A DNA stretch of 64,000 bases from Acridotheres tristis (taxonomy: Eukaryota > Chordata > Aves > Passeriformes > Sturnidae). Position numbers and translations under genes: made by a program. Shown here piece by piece: positions 48,038 to 60,299 of the stretch (position 1 is the first letter of the stretch; each line of letters starts with the position of its first letter). The notes beneath the pieces are model-generated. The model was not told the origin of the DNA and did no database searches. It saw only the letters and a list, made by a program, of their open reading frames with translations. Where the stretch lies: contig CM072899.1 in the NCBI GenBank assembly GCA_037013685.1, positions 5,684,479 to 5,748,478 of the forward strand, read 5' to 3'.

Positions 48038-51000
48038 TGATCTATTGCACTGCTCTTTGTCTCCTTTAACTTGAGCTCCCTCTTTTGCCCTGCTGAAGGT
48101 AAGTCAGGCAGCTCCAAAGAAAAGACTTGTCAAATTGCTTCAAGCCGTGGCTCTCTTCCTGTCCTACAGCAAGGCAAACAATTTGGAGACCCCAGGTCAC
48201 ATGTATTGCTGAATTGAGCTCTTTATGTGTCTGGGCTTATGTTTCAGAGAGGCAGTGATGCTTTTTATAGCAAGACTATTTTCTATTCAGCTCTGAGTTG
48301 GGCTTTGCTTCCATGATAAGGATTCTTCACCCCATTTTACAAAGGAAATTGCACTATTTTGAGACAACATTTAGCCACCCCAGCCTCAGAAAGTATTCTT
48401 GAAAACACTGTATGCCTGAACCTACCAGCCATGGAATAACAGAGGGAGCTTTCTCCCCAGGCTGTTTCTCTTTCTGTGTGGTTTAGGGACAGCCACTCCA
48501 CCATGCAGTGGTTTGTGTCCTGTGGTAACACACCCAAGCCCAGCAGGCTGGTGCTGCTGCAGAGAACATGCACACTCATTTCTAACGTGATCCAGGGCTC
48601 ATGTAAGTTGATGGGAAAATTCTCCTGTTGATTCCAGGAGAGCTGGACACGCCTGTAACATCCCTGTGTGGCATTTAGGCATACCAGTGCGAGTGCTGCA
48701 GCAATTCTAATGCAAAGGAGCTCCTTAAGAGCATGTTTGATATCCTCCTGTTCATCCAAATGACACCCACAGCACCTCTCTCTCCCGTCAGTTATCTTCC
48801 TGCCTCCTGTAAACACCAGGTCTGAAAAAGTTATTAAACAACCATAAAAAATGTTTAAGCACCAGGTTCAGGTCTCTGTAATGCCTCAGACCTCTTCTCC
48901 AAGTCCCACTGTCCCTGTGCATGTTGGTTAAGGAGCACTTGGGGAAGATAGTCCAGGAACACAGTGGGACATTAACGGGAACTATGAGATGGCGTTTGCA
49001 AACACCATCCACGGGTGGGGTTATGTGACTTAGTGCTGAAAATTGGATATTTGTGTCCTAAAGCTCAGGGCTGTGATTACCCCGTGGCCAGGTCTACCCT
49101 GCACAGCAGTCCTAGGAGAAGTCCTGGAGGCAGTGCAGCTGTGTTGGCTCTTTATCCAGTGAGGAGCTGTTCTGATACAGCTACACTTTCTAACAACCAA
49201 AGTTTGATTTTTGACAGCTTCCAGGAGTGTTTGTGACCAAGATGAGAAGAAGTGCCTATTTCAGTTGTGCCTAACTGATTTCAGTGCTCAAAGCTGACCC
49301 TGTAATAAAGGAGTTTTAGGAAAATTCTATGCAAAGACATCTATAAGCTGGAATGGAGGGGATGTCACAGGGCTGAGCACAGTTCCTGGGAATGTCCCCC
49401 TGCTCTAGGAAGGGCCAAAGCAGAAGCAAGCCTGTCTAAGAGCTGTGCACATGTCCTGGACACCATCCCTGCTCACTTGTCACTGGCTGTGCTCAGCATG
49501 TCCCTGTGGGCACAGAAGGGCCATCCAGGTTTCTTCCACCAGAGCCTGGAGGGGCCATCACAGTCCAAAACCAAATCAGCAACTTCAGCTCTGCCTTCAT
49601 CCAAGGTTTTTAGCAGTTGTGGTGTAACTGTTGGGAGAGAAAATTTAAAGCTTTGTTTTTTCCTTCCTCTCTCTCTCTGCTCCTTTTTTCTCTCCTTTTG
49701 TTTTTGAAGCAGGCAAACATCTGCAGAGCACTTTGAGATAACCATAGCAATGACATGAGGACAGTTGGCAGGCACTCTCTGTGCTCCTCAGCTGTGATTC
49801 ACTGGCCCGAGCAGCCCAGCAAGGAGGGACCTCTCTGCATCGAGACCTTGCCCCGGGGTCAGAGATAGAGCAACGAGAACTTTCATTGGAGCAGAACGGG
49901 GGGAATGCAGATATCAGGGGATTTTCAATGGAAATCACAGGTGTTTCTTCCCTGCCTCCTCCCTGTGAGAGGCCCCTCTATGTTCTGTTACGATTTGTTT
50001 TTCTGGCAGCCAGCGTGCTCTATTTTTCTTGCCTGTGTTTTTATGACTTATGTTTGGTTTCTGCTAAAACAACAGAAAACAGCACAGGGCTGGGGATGGT
50101 TTTTTTTTTTGAGCCGGTTATTGTCTTTTTCCTTTTCCTTTTAGGAACTATGCAAAGGGTCATTTGGAAGCCCTGGTTCCAGTGAAACTTTGCAGAAGGA
50201 TTGATGGAGGTTTCGGATCAGCTGAAGGTCACAGGTCAAATGGTTTACCCCCCAGGCGGGCGAGAAGATGAGATTTGCAGCCACGGCCGAGCCCTGAAAG
50301 GGGACACGGCTCCACAGGACACGCTCAGCAGCAGGAGGAGGACGAGCTTTTAACAGTGGGCTTGCAAACAACTGTTCAAAAATGTCTCACTGAAGAGCCT
50401 CCCTTCCACCCCATCCCAGCAGAGAAAGTGAATTGCAGCTGGCCAGGAGTGAGGAATTGGAAGGAAGCAGATACAAATTCACACAAGAGCAGGAGAATAA
50501 ATATCTCGTTTTTTAGTGGAAGAGATTTTTTTCATTTTGGTGGAGGACAAAGGGTTGGGTTTTTTTAAATAACTGATACTATGTTTAAAAGCAAAATCAA
50601 TTGCAATTCAGTGTAGCAGGAAGTAAGAGCAAGTTAAAATAAATCTTTAGAGGAGTTGCTTTCAAAGGCATCTATGCTTTCCTCTAGACATGAAGCATTG
50701 GTGTTGGTAAAATGCATTATCCACACACTTCCATCTAGCCAGTGAAGGATTTTGGCTGTTTCAAAGAAAAAAAATTCAGTGGCATATGGTCTGCATAAAG
50801 CATAAACATGACTTGTTCTTTTGGCTGATTTTGGCACAGGGGAGGTCACGAAATCATCTTTCAGAAGCCCCAGCTGGACTGAGACAGAGCCTTCTCCCAT
50901 TCTCCTACTTCTCCTACCAAGACCCTTATTCAGAACTGTGACTGTCATCATCATGAAACGTCTTCCCAGGACCAAAAATTTGCTGTTTTGAGTACAGAAG

Positions 51001-51104
51001 CATCTTGTTTTTTCACATGGAAAACAGGGATAGAGGTTTAAAAAAACCCCAAGCAGACCAACAGGTACTATTCCCTGAGAAACGCACGTAATTCCTCTTC
51101 ATCT
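48038..51104. other. Intergenic, no supportable gene
   Basis: No gene is supported. There is a pyrimidine-rich, T-rich tract at about 49651-49706 and a T-rich tract at about 50100-50145. A few CpGs cluster at about 49835-49895 and 50250-50320, too weakly to call an island. Confidence 0.65.
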
Positions 51105-51262
51105 TTCATTATCAGTAGAGTTGGAAAAGACCCTTGAGATCATTGGATCCAACTATTAACCTGGCATAGCCAAGCTCACCACTAAAGATGTCCCTTAATA
51201 AGTGTCCACATTTCTTTTAAATACCTACAGGGACTTCTAACATTTCAGATTTTTCCCCCAGT
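51105..51262 (-). mobile_element. CR1 LINE 3'-end fragment (antisense)
   Basis: This is the reverse complement of a CR1 3' end: AGTTGGAAAAGACCCTTGAG, GATCATTGGATCCAAC, then TTAACCTGGCATAGCCAAGC and CACCACTAAAGATGTCCC. It fades into unrecognisable sequence near 51262. The order of blocks matches the reverse complement of the copies at 38325 and 47770. Confidence 0.85.
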
Positions 51263-52375
51263 GAATCTCTATTGCAGGGAGAGGAGTCCAAGCTCTCCAC
51301 AAGGCTCAGGACCCAGCTCGTGTTGCACATTCAATATTCACAGCAGCAATTGCTGCCTGAGGTAATGAGCACCCCTAACTTCCATGAGTAACCCTACCTG
51401 CAAGGCAGCTTTCAGGGGGAGGAGGACAGTGGAAAGTCTGGAAACAGAATATGGAAAGGAAAAATCCAAGGCCTCCATGTTATATGAGCTCTTGAAGGCA
51501 AACTGCACAACTCTGTAAGCAAACCCAGCAGGGCTTGTTGGCATGAACAAGCATCCTTGCTCTGCCTTCACAAAAGGTTTGCAAAGCACTGAGGGTTTGG
51601 TTACTTGAGATCATGCAGAATGAACAAACCTTATTCCCTGGGTCCTTGAGATGGAAAGAAACGTGTTGTCCTCCAGCCCAGCTGAGAAATGTGTTTGCAG
51701 GATGGCCACAGCATTTACTTAGCTGGGAGGTATTGCAGAGGGTTGGTTCCTCAAAGCACAAAAAGAGGCTAGGCTGCCTTTTTCCTCTACACAAAAGGTC
51801 ATTCATTTAAAGCCAAAAAGTGTGAAGGATTATCTTTTGAACCTGCCAAATTGGCTGCAAACATCCTGCAGAGCAGATTTTATTGTTATTATTTTGCATT
51901 ATTCCCTTCTTAGAAGAATGAAGGAAGCATTAGAAGCAGAGAGATGAAAACTGTCTGTCCCTTGACATATTTATTCCCCAGATTAAGTGTGTGTAACTGT
52001 GTGCTAAACACACAGCACTGCAGATAACAGAGGTGTGACTGTGGGACACTGCAACATCCGGGATGTAATTTATATCTCTCCCCACGTCTTCACTCTCAGA
52101 CACATGTGGCTCATCATACGAGGCATTGCTGGACTCTGGCAGGCCCCAGCATTTCAGCAGTCACTGCTCTTGAGGGGCTGGTTTGTCAATAGCCATTTCT
52201 GCTCTGTTTACCCAGGTATTATTCAGCTTTGTACCACTGAGACAAGCTGGTTCACGCCAGCTCTGTTCCTCATATTGTTTATTCTCTGGCGTTTTTAACC
52301 TTTGAGTTCATCTGAAACGTGTCCAACCAGCACTTCTAGAAGTTGCTGGGGGGCTGCAGAGAGGAGGACAGGGAT
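51263..52375. other. Intergenic, no supportable gene
   Basis: This is unremarkable sequence between the antisense CR1 fragment and the pentanucleotide array. I see no gene or repeat in it. Confidence 0.65.
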
Positions 52376-52465
52376 ATAGGATAGGATAGGATGGGATAGG
52401 ATGGGATGGGATAGGATAGGATAGGATAGGATAGGATAGGATAGGATAGGATAGGATAGGATAGG
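52376..52465. repeat. (ATAGG)18 pentanucleotide array
   Basis: There are eighteen 5-bp units in perfect register. Fifteen are ATAGG and three are ATGGG variants (units 4, 6 and 7). The last eleven units are identical. The open frames with a repeating ILSYP pattern on the minus strand are read-through of this array and are not genes. Confidence 0.97.
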
Positions 52466-53717
52466 AGATGATGTTGGAGAACACCAGTAAGAAAAAGATG
52501 AATTTGACATTTCTATTAAACTTGATGTCTTCAAATTTAATGCACAGCAGAGGCCTCATTCCTCTGTCCTTAACCTCATAGCATGAAGGTCAATCACAGC
52601 TTTGGCAGACCTGTTGCCAATCCACTGAAGATAAGGCTGGGATATCTCAGGAAGGTACTTTTTTCCTTGTTTTACATTTAACGATCACAGATTTTGTCTC
52701 AAGGGGAAATGCTGCCCTTTTCCCACACCAGCCAAGTACAATTCTGAGGAAAATTAAAGTGTCACAGTACACCAGGTAACATTTGGAGCCCAACCCCTCT
52801 GCCCTCATGGAGCATGACTCTGGAAGAGCATCTGAGGATGCCAATAATGCTCCACCAAACCCAACTGCAGCTATGAAAGTGTCTGCTCCACAAAAACCTC
52901 CAAGGACTGGGTGCAGACATTTTACAAGCCCAATTTAAGAGGACGGATATTCAAAGCTTTCTGAAAGCCAAGACCTTTAGAAGTTTCTTCAGCTGGACAC
53001 CCAATAGCTGAGGTGTCCCAAATCCCTGGCTATTTCTGATCATCTTGGCACACAGTGCTGAGCGTAGGAAATGCATGAGATTAACGACTTCAAGTCACAC
53101 ATCGAACAGGATATGAAGGGCTATATGTGCTATGTGCATAATATGTCCCTTTTGCCAGTGTCAATCAAATTTTAAAGCACAAAAACACACTTTGTACCCA
53201 CTTGGAGACCAAACGTTTCACTTCTCTGGGTCAAAACTTAAGGGAAATATCCTCATTCTTCTCATCCTACTGCCATGGTCTGAGCTGGAGAATACAATTA
53301 TCCAATATTAAAAATAAAAATAAATAGACTAGCAAGTTTACAAGCTAAAAACTCGGAGGGAACTTCTCCCTCTCTGTGAACTGCTCGTGTTCTTGTTGCC
53401 TGAGAGAAGATTGGGCTTTTCCAAAGGTGTATCCAAGGATCTGGCACAAACACGCTCTGCAGCAGCAGACATTCCTTATCAGCCTGGGACTGTGAAAGCC
53501 GTGATAGGAAATGTGCCATTCATTCACCGCCTGCTGCTGCTGGGGATCTGAGGCGTATCTTGGGCGTGTTATCACACGCTTTGTATTGTCTACTCCATCC
53601 TGAGAAAGAAACACTGTAATCAGCCCGACATTTTCTCCTTCTGGAAATCACCAGCTTTTTTCTGTGCCTTTTGCGTTGATTAAACACCTTCCTGTTGAAA
53701 CAGTAACTGGACAACCG

Positions 53718-53733
53718 AAAAAAAAAAAAAAAA
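53718..53733. repeat. Poly(A) run (A16)
   Basis: This is an uninterrupted run of sixteen A, followed by a short A/C-rich stretch. Confidence 0.9.
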
Positions 53734-56700
53734 CCCAACAAAAAAATCTTGGAAACACAGTATCAGCTTCCCAGATTCCTGTTGGCTTTCACATGAGAAC
53801 AGATTTATTCTGAATGCACAGACAGGGAATACTTGGAGAAGGACTGGAAGAAGAAATTTGGGTGCTTGGTTTAATAATGTTCGCCTCCTAGTGCTACCCT
53901 GTACCTGTGTGCAAGTGGCTTGGATTCGATTCCTCTGGGTTTGGATTGTGCTCCCATGCACCATCCCCAGGAAAGGATCTGCAGAAGATCTGCTGCTGCT
54001 GAACTCGGGGAGATTTCTTCCATGAGCAAATTCATACCTACTTGAAATATTGAGGCCAAAAAATTGAAATCTGACACTACCCAGAAATTCTGGGAAATTT
54101 TACATTTCACTAATTGAAACCAAGTCTGAATTTTTTCCAGTAGAATGTTTTTCCATTTTACTACGGAGAAAGGTTTTCCCATTTTTCTATCAAAAAGGTT
54201 TTCCCTTGCCCCAGCTACACTCCTCATTTAGATATGTTCATTCTGATAAATTCCAGCTTTCCAAATACTTTTAACTGCACTTCCCAGCATGGGATACTTT
54301 TGCTGTGTCCTTTTACAGCAGCTAAGGTGTAAAAGGATATTTTTTTGATAGGAAGGAGACCTCAGTCATTAAAAATGTACACACACAAGCCTCTGAGGCG
54401 GTGCACATGTAAGAGTAACATTTATCTAATCACACCAATATCAACCTACTGTGACACTGCCTCCCAGAAAGGGAAAAAATTACCCTAAAGTTAACATTGC
54501 ACTAAGATAAAGGAGATTTTTAAAGTAATTGTGCTTTTCAATTAGCTTCTAGCACTTACTCTTCTAGGCTGCCCTCTTTACAATTGTCCTTTCCTTAAAG
54601 GCTGTTTTTAACTTTTTACTTCATGAAAATTCAGTGGAGGAAGACTAAAACTGTTCGTCTTTTTTTCCTACACTAGCAAGCATTTAGATCTCAGGCTGCT
54701 TCTGGGAATATCCAAGAAAAAAATGCAAAAATGTAACATCCTGTCTATACGGAAATTAAACGTTCTGTGGATAACAAAATATTCCCTGTATTACAATTCT
54801 TATCAGCCAAAAGAAGAGGAATAATATGTTCCAGAAGTTATTTTAATTTCAGAAAGCCCATAGCAAAATTCTAACTGTGCAGGGAGAATCCTTAACCCTC
54901 TCTTGCTTATGTTTATAATAACCAAGTTGAGCACTTTCTCTCCTTCCCAGGCAAATCCTGCACTGGGCTTCAGGATGCTGCACTGGTTTTGTGCTGCTGC
55001 ATCTCTCTGACAGAGGACCCTGAGTTCAGTGGGGCACAGGGACTCTGTGAGCTTGCAAGGCAGTGATATGCAGAAAACAGGCTGGGTACAGAAATAATCC
55101 CATGAAAATGAAAAGGCAATCCCAACAGACTTCCCCAGACATTGTTCAGTTCCATGAGGACATTGAATTGTCCTGATCAGGAGAGATCCCAAATTTATCT
55201 TCACCCAGACTTGATCTCAGTTTTGGTCTGGAACTCTTCTTTATGTTTCTTCGTGTTTCTTTAATTTTTATTCCCACCAGTTGAAGGTTTTTCTCATGGC
55301 TACAACAGCACTTTACTCTAATGTTCTTTAAATGACAATTCTGGATGAGTATATTTAGTTTGGGCACTGTCAATACATGAATTCATAGACATATATGAAA
55401 TATATCAAAAATTTAAAATGGCCCTTTGCTCCACTCGGTGCATCACATATTGATGAAAAATGCAAATAGCAAACTGTTTCTTTGTTGAATACTTATTAGC
55501 AGGCACTTAAAATCCTTACAAAATTCACCTTATATCAGAGCTCAGCTGAAATTACTCATCAAATTCCACTCAAATCTGAGGAAAATAGTTTCCTAAGCTT
55601 TGTCTGGAAGGATGCTGAGCAGGAAGAGGGAGCAGACTGCTACATGCACACGTACACAGACATCCAGGGAAGATTTAAGAGTCACCTTCTGCTGCAGCTG
55701 TTTTCATAATTTAGACCCAATGTTCTCACTCATTGCACATAGTTGTATCAGTCAGGCTTACAGGCATGAGTAGGACCTAAAGATGAGTTCAAATCTAAGC
55801 CCTCCTCATCCATCTTAGTCATTTTACAGGCTTACAGCAGGAGTTTGTCCTCAGAAGAGCACACACAAGCCTTTCCTCGGTCAGAGCAGAGCTGTAATTT
55901 ATTGCAATCCAGCCACTTTGGGAGGATGACAGTGTGATGACAGCAAGCCTGGACCATCAGTCTTTCTGGGAGCTCCATGGTGATAACATCTTTGATGTCT
56001 CATGAAATTCAAAGCTTCTATAGAGCACATTGGAATAGCAGTTTAAAAAGGGGATGAAAGTCTAGGCCAGTGAGAATGATCCAACCTCCTGAATTAATGA
56101 GACCTTGTTATCTGTATAATTCCTGCCATAATTTGCCTGTCCTGTGACCAATCCTAAGCAGATTTTGCGTCAGTTCTTGCATTCTTAACCAAACTAGACA
56201 CCCACTTTATAGTGAACGCTTAGAAAATAATCTAGTGTTTCTGATTTCTTTACCTCCCACAGGTGCTGAGTTCCCTCTCAGAGCAGAGGCTCTGGGTGGG
56301 GGGTGACTGCTGCACAGAAGTTGGAGCTCACTGACAAGAAATCTCACAGTGAAAGGATCCCTTTGATCTAATGCTTAAAATCACTCCCTAGTATTACTGA
56401 TAAGCTATCATTTTGAGAGAGAGAAAACAAATAATACCACCAGAAGAGATAATACCAGAAGAGATGGAGAACCACTTCGAAGAAGAGAGCCTTAGGCATG
56501 AGAGTGAAGCTATCCTTGGTCTGATCCATTTCCATTTAAAATTGCTGGGTTTTTCTGGGAAATCCTGACCCTTGAGACATCAGCATAAGAATGAATTCCT
56601 TGTTTTATTTCTACACAAAGCTTCCTCCTCTTGATCTCTCTTCATAAACTGTAACATATTCTATTTCAGTTGCTTCCAAATACAATGTTTAATTTTTTGG

Positions 56701-59466
56701 GCCTTTTTGTATTTGGGTTTCTTTCTATTTGTCCATAGACCCATGCACATAGATTGAAAATAATTCAGGTTTAACTATCAGTGATAAGGGATGAGTCATT
56801 CCTAGAGAGTTTGCTTTCATGCAGCACTCCAATCTTCTGTCAAAGAATGTCTGAGGTGGCTGTAGCTGAGCACATCCTCTGTAAATTCAGCCCTGGCTCA
56901 GGCAGGAGAGGCCAGGATACAAGGCTGGGTCTCATTTCTTGTTTAGATCACATACAGCAAAAGGCTGCATTAGTGCTGCATATCCCAATTACTTCTGCAG
57001 TTTTCCTGGGTACTGCTGGCCTGTAAGTCAATCTGTTGGATATGTGCAGGATGCATCAATTCACTGCAGCATCTCCTCTTCCTTCTGTAAAAGGAGGTTT
57101 GTCCAAATGCCAAAATTCCATGGCTGGATTTCCAAAAGCACAATTTCCATAACTTTGTCTTACTGACTGCCCAGTGAACTATTAAAACAACAACCTCCAG
57201 GTCTAGAAAACTGAATGGAGGGTGATTTCTTGGGAAAGATCTGGCTTTCAGTGTGGGAAAATTCACAGGTTCAATGTTTGGACTCTGAAGGCAGCTCCTC
57301 CATTCCCATCAGAGACCCAGATCTGCTTCCTCCTTCACTGAGTAGAAGGAGTAGAAGGGACTGACACCCCAATTTAACATAGCAGCATTGGCTGACCACA
57401 TCTTCAGAGGGCATGGGGCATGCCATGGTGTGTGCCACGCTGCCTAGAAAATCCTCACCAAGGACAGTATCACATCCTGCAGTTTGTACAGCTGTCAATT
57501 GTTTTCTTCCTAAAATGGAAGCAAACCTTTGCAGACAAACTCATCCCTGGTGTAAGTACACTGAAGCCAAGTCCAGTATCAGTAAATCAGTGCCCTCATC
57601 AGGAAAGCAATCACATGGTTGTTTTTATCTGCTATTATCTGTAAGTTTAATTGGAGTACAAAAAGTAAGTAAATTTTTAATGACAGCTGCATTCCCCATC
57701 ACAGCCTGTTGTATGACCTTCAGATATTGAAAACAAATGAATAATTGAAAACAATTCGATCTTGCAACTTTTAGGTGTTTTTGAAGCTTGCCTAAGAGAC
57801 CTCAAAAGACTCCTTGCTCCTACCAGAAAGCAAATACTTCAATCAATTCTGATATTAACCATTTCTCTTTTAAAAATAATTAAAATCTATTTCTGTACCT
57901 CTCTGATATAGAAAAAAAATCTATATAGGAGCTAAGTTCTGCTGGTTTTCCTGTGGCTTAAGTCAAATAAATTGCTGCAGATTTAAACAAAGAATTCACT
58001 GTCTTTATGTTAGGAGATTTCAGCTTTGGTACTCATAAAGTCAATCTAAATTTCGTGTAGAAACACTGAATTTTCTTGCAGAAAGAGGAGAAATGTATTT
58101 TTCCATAAATAAATCAGGCAGGTCAGAGGTTCTGAACCAGCCCTGGACCATTTTAGCTGAGACTCTGTGTATCTCTCCCAGGGTGACTCAGGCTGCCCCA
58201 GGAATGAAGCTGCAGGAGGAGCATTGGGACCACACAGGGAGAGCCCAGAGATGTGGTGACAGTCAGGAGACATCACACACCCATTCCTAAACACTGTATG
58301 TGAAAATCAAACTAACATCCAGCTTGTAGCAGTGGGAATTGCAGGGAAATGTCAGTGGGAAATGCAGGCAAAAAATGGCTTTTTTCCAGTGAGCACTTTG
58401 AGTGACAGAGAACCAGGAAAGCATCAGCCCAGCAGGATGACAAGAACTTCTTCCATCACATGCCAAACCACCCCACCTGGCAAAGTGATGCCTTGTCTCA
58501 TAGAAACACTGACTGCAGGCTAGATTTCTGCCCAGGGAAGAAATCTGTGGGGAAGAAATTTCTGCATCTCTCTGTTGAGGGGTGCAGGGTGTAGGAACAA
58601 CTCTGCCCATGAATTGTTTCCTTCAAGGAAAAGGAGCACACAACCAGAGATTTCACCTTCTACATGCATCCAAAAAACAGTCTCCTACTTATACAGAAAC
58701 CCTCCTTAGCTCTTTGCTCTGCATGGCCCATCCCAGCTGCTCCCCAGCTGCTGCCCAAGAGGTTGGGGCACATTTTCCAGTGACGGGGCTGAGCTGGTGT
58801 GAAATGCTGCACATTGCAGCCAGGCCCAGGGCACTCTCCAGCAGTTTAGAAAGAAGCCCTTGAGATTTCCTTAGTTGGAAGAAAAAACATTCTCTGAATT
58901 CCCTGCTTGGGCTTTTGCTTTGTCTTAAAGAAAAATAGCAGGGGGCAGGGAGGGAGAGTGTCCTGCCCACAGTGCTGCGAGGGAGAGAAATTACTCCTGG
59001 AATTGTAAATAATCACCTGTGCATGAAGCACAGAGTGACAGGCAAATGTTGCCTTCAGCAAAAGCTGGACCTGGTGACAGATGACCAGGGAGAACAGGCT
59101 GTTGACAGCAGCGTGAACCAGTGCTTTAATCCAAGTGCAGTTGCTTGTTGCAGATAAACCCCCCTTAGCTGACGTCCATACACTCAATGCTCGCAGTGTC
59201 GTCACCCTGGCAGGGCGTCCTGCTCATCCCACCCAGAATACCTTCCTGTTCCTGGAGTTTTCTTCATTTTAGAAACCTCTTAGAAAGGCTGCAATAGATT
59301 TCTCCTGCAGGTTAAGTCTTCCCCAGTGCTGCACAGCTGAAAGTTGCCCTAAGCAAAGTGTAACTGAAAAGGATTTTCTGGCAAAGCTGGTGTTCTGTTT
59401 TCATTTTCTGTCTTTTAACTCTGTGGTGTTAAAAGAAAACAGTGCATGTAATAATGAGAAATGTGT

Positions 59467-59490
59467 AATATATATATGTGTGTGTGCGTG
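59467..59490. repeat. (TA)n(TG)n compound microsatellite
   Basis: TA units pass directly into TG units with one CG-containing variant (TGTGTGTGCGTG). Confidence 0.85.
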
Positions 59491-59776
59491 CACCATTTCA
59501 TATTTGATATTGGGTAAAAATTTAGTGTCATTGAGAAAATCATTCCTCAGGGCAAAACAGTCAGTAACTATTAATTTCCCAATGTGGCAGGAGATACTTC
59601 TAATATCTGTAGCAGACTGAAGCACTTTTACTAGTGACAGCCTCATGTAATTTTTTTGTCCCACTTTATGCCAGCAACTGCCAATTCACTATTGGATTAA
59701 TCATCATCTTTGGCAAGTTTTATTATGGAGTTTTATTGGGAAAAAAGTATGAAACTGATAGGTAGGGTTATTTAAA

Positions 59777-59803
59777 GTTTAGTGAGTTTTAAACTGACTA
59801 AAC
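59777..59803. repeat. Imperfect 27-bp palindrome
   Basis: GTTTAGTGAGTTT and AAACTGACTAAAC flank a single central T and pair at 12 of 13 positions. It could form a cruciform or hairpin or bind a dimeric factor; nothing else supports a function. Confidence 0.7.
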
Positions 59804-60270
59804 AACTGGTGTTCCAGTTATTAGAAAGTAATATGTTCTCATTTTTACCTAGTGGATCTCCCTCATGGAGAAAATTATCTTAGTTTAAATAGCTAAATCA
59901 AGCAGCAATTATCCAAAAAAGAAAAATGCTGCATGCAGGATGTGAGTGATCAACAGATTTAGAAATATACAGGAGTTGAGCACTATATCCCCAAAACATC
60001 CTTGCAAACCTCATATTGAAACCATATTTATATACCTTGACCCCAATCTGAATGAGGCTTCCAGCCCAGTTTCTCCCCTTATCCTGATTTTTGATTCGAA
60101 TATGCATTTTACCTTTAAGAAATTAATCTTTTAAATATGAATTGCTCTTCTGAGATGCCTGGCTATGATAAAAGGCTCCAGACACTGCCAGGAATGAGAT
60201 TATGATGAATATTGGTATTTGTCATGATTTACTGCCTCTTTGCCATTTTATCTCATGCTTTGAACAGGAA

Positions 60271-60299
60271 TAATTAGGGCCATGCAAATGAAGCACCTG
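60271..60299. promoter_or_regulatory. Homeodomain, octamer and E-box motif cluster (candidate enhancer core)
   Basis: TAATTAG (60271-60277), ATGCAAAT (60282-60289) and CACCTG (60294-60299) occur within 29 bp of intergenic DNA. Each motif alone is common. Their spacing is suggestive of an enhancer core, but conservation is unknown. Confidence 0.25.

Noticed and set aside
48337..48816. 159-codon minus-strand frame
   Set aside because: I considered it as a possible retroelement remnant but found no reverse transcriptase, gag or other motif.
52295..52559. Minus-strand frames with repeating ILSYP
   Set aside because: They are direct translation of the ATAGG pentanucleotide array. Any 5-bp repeat without stops gives such frames.
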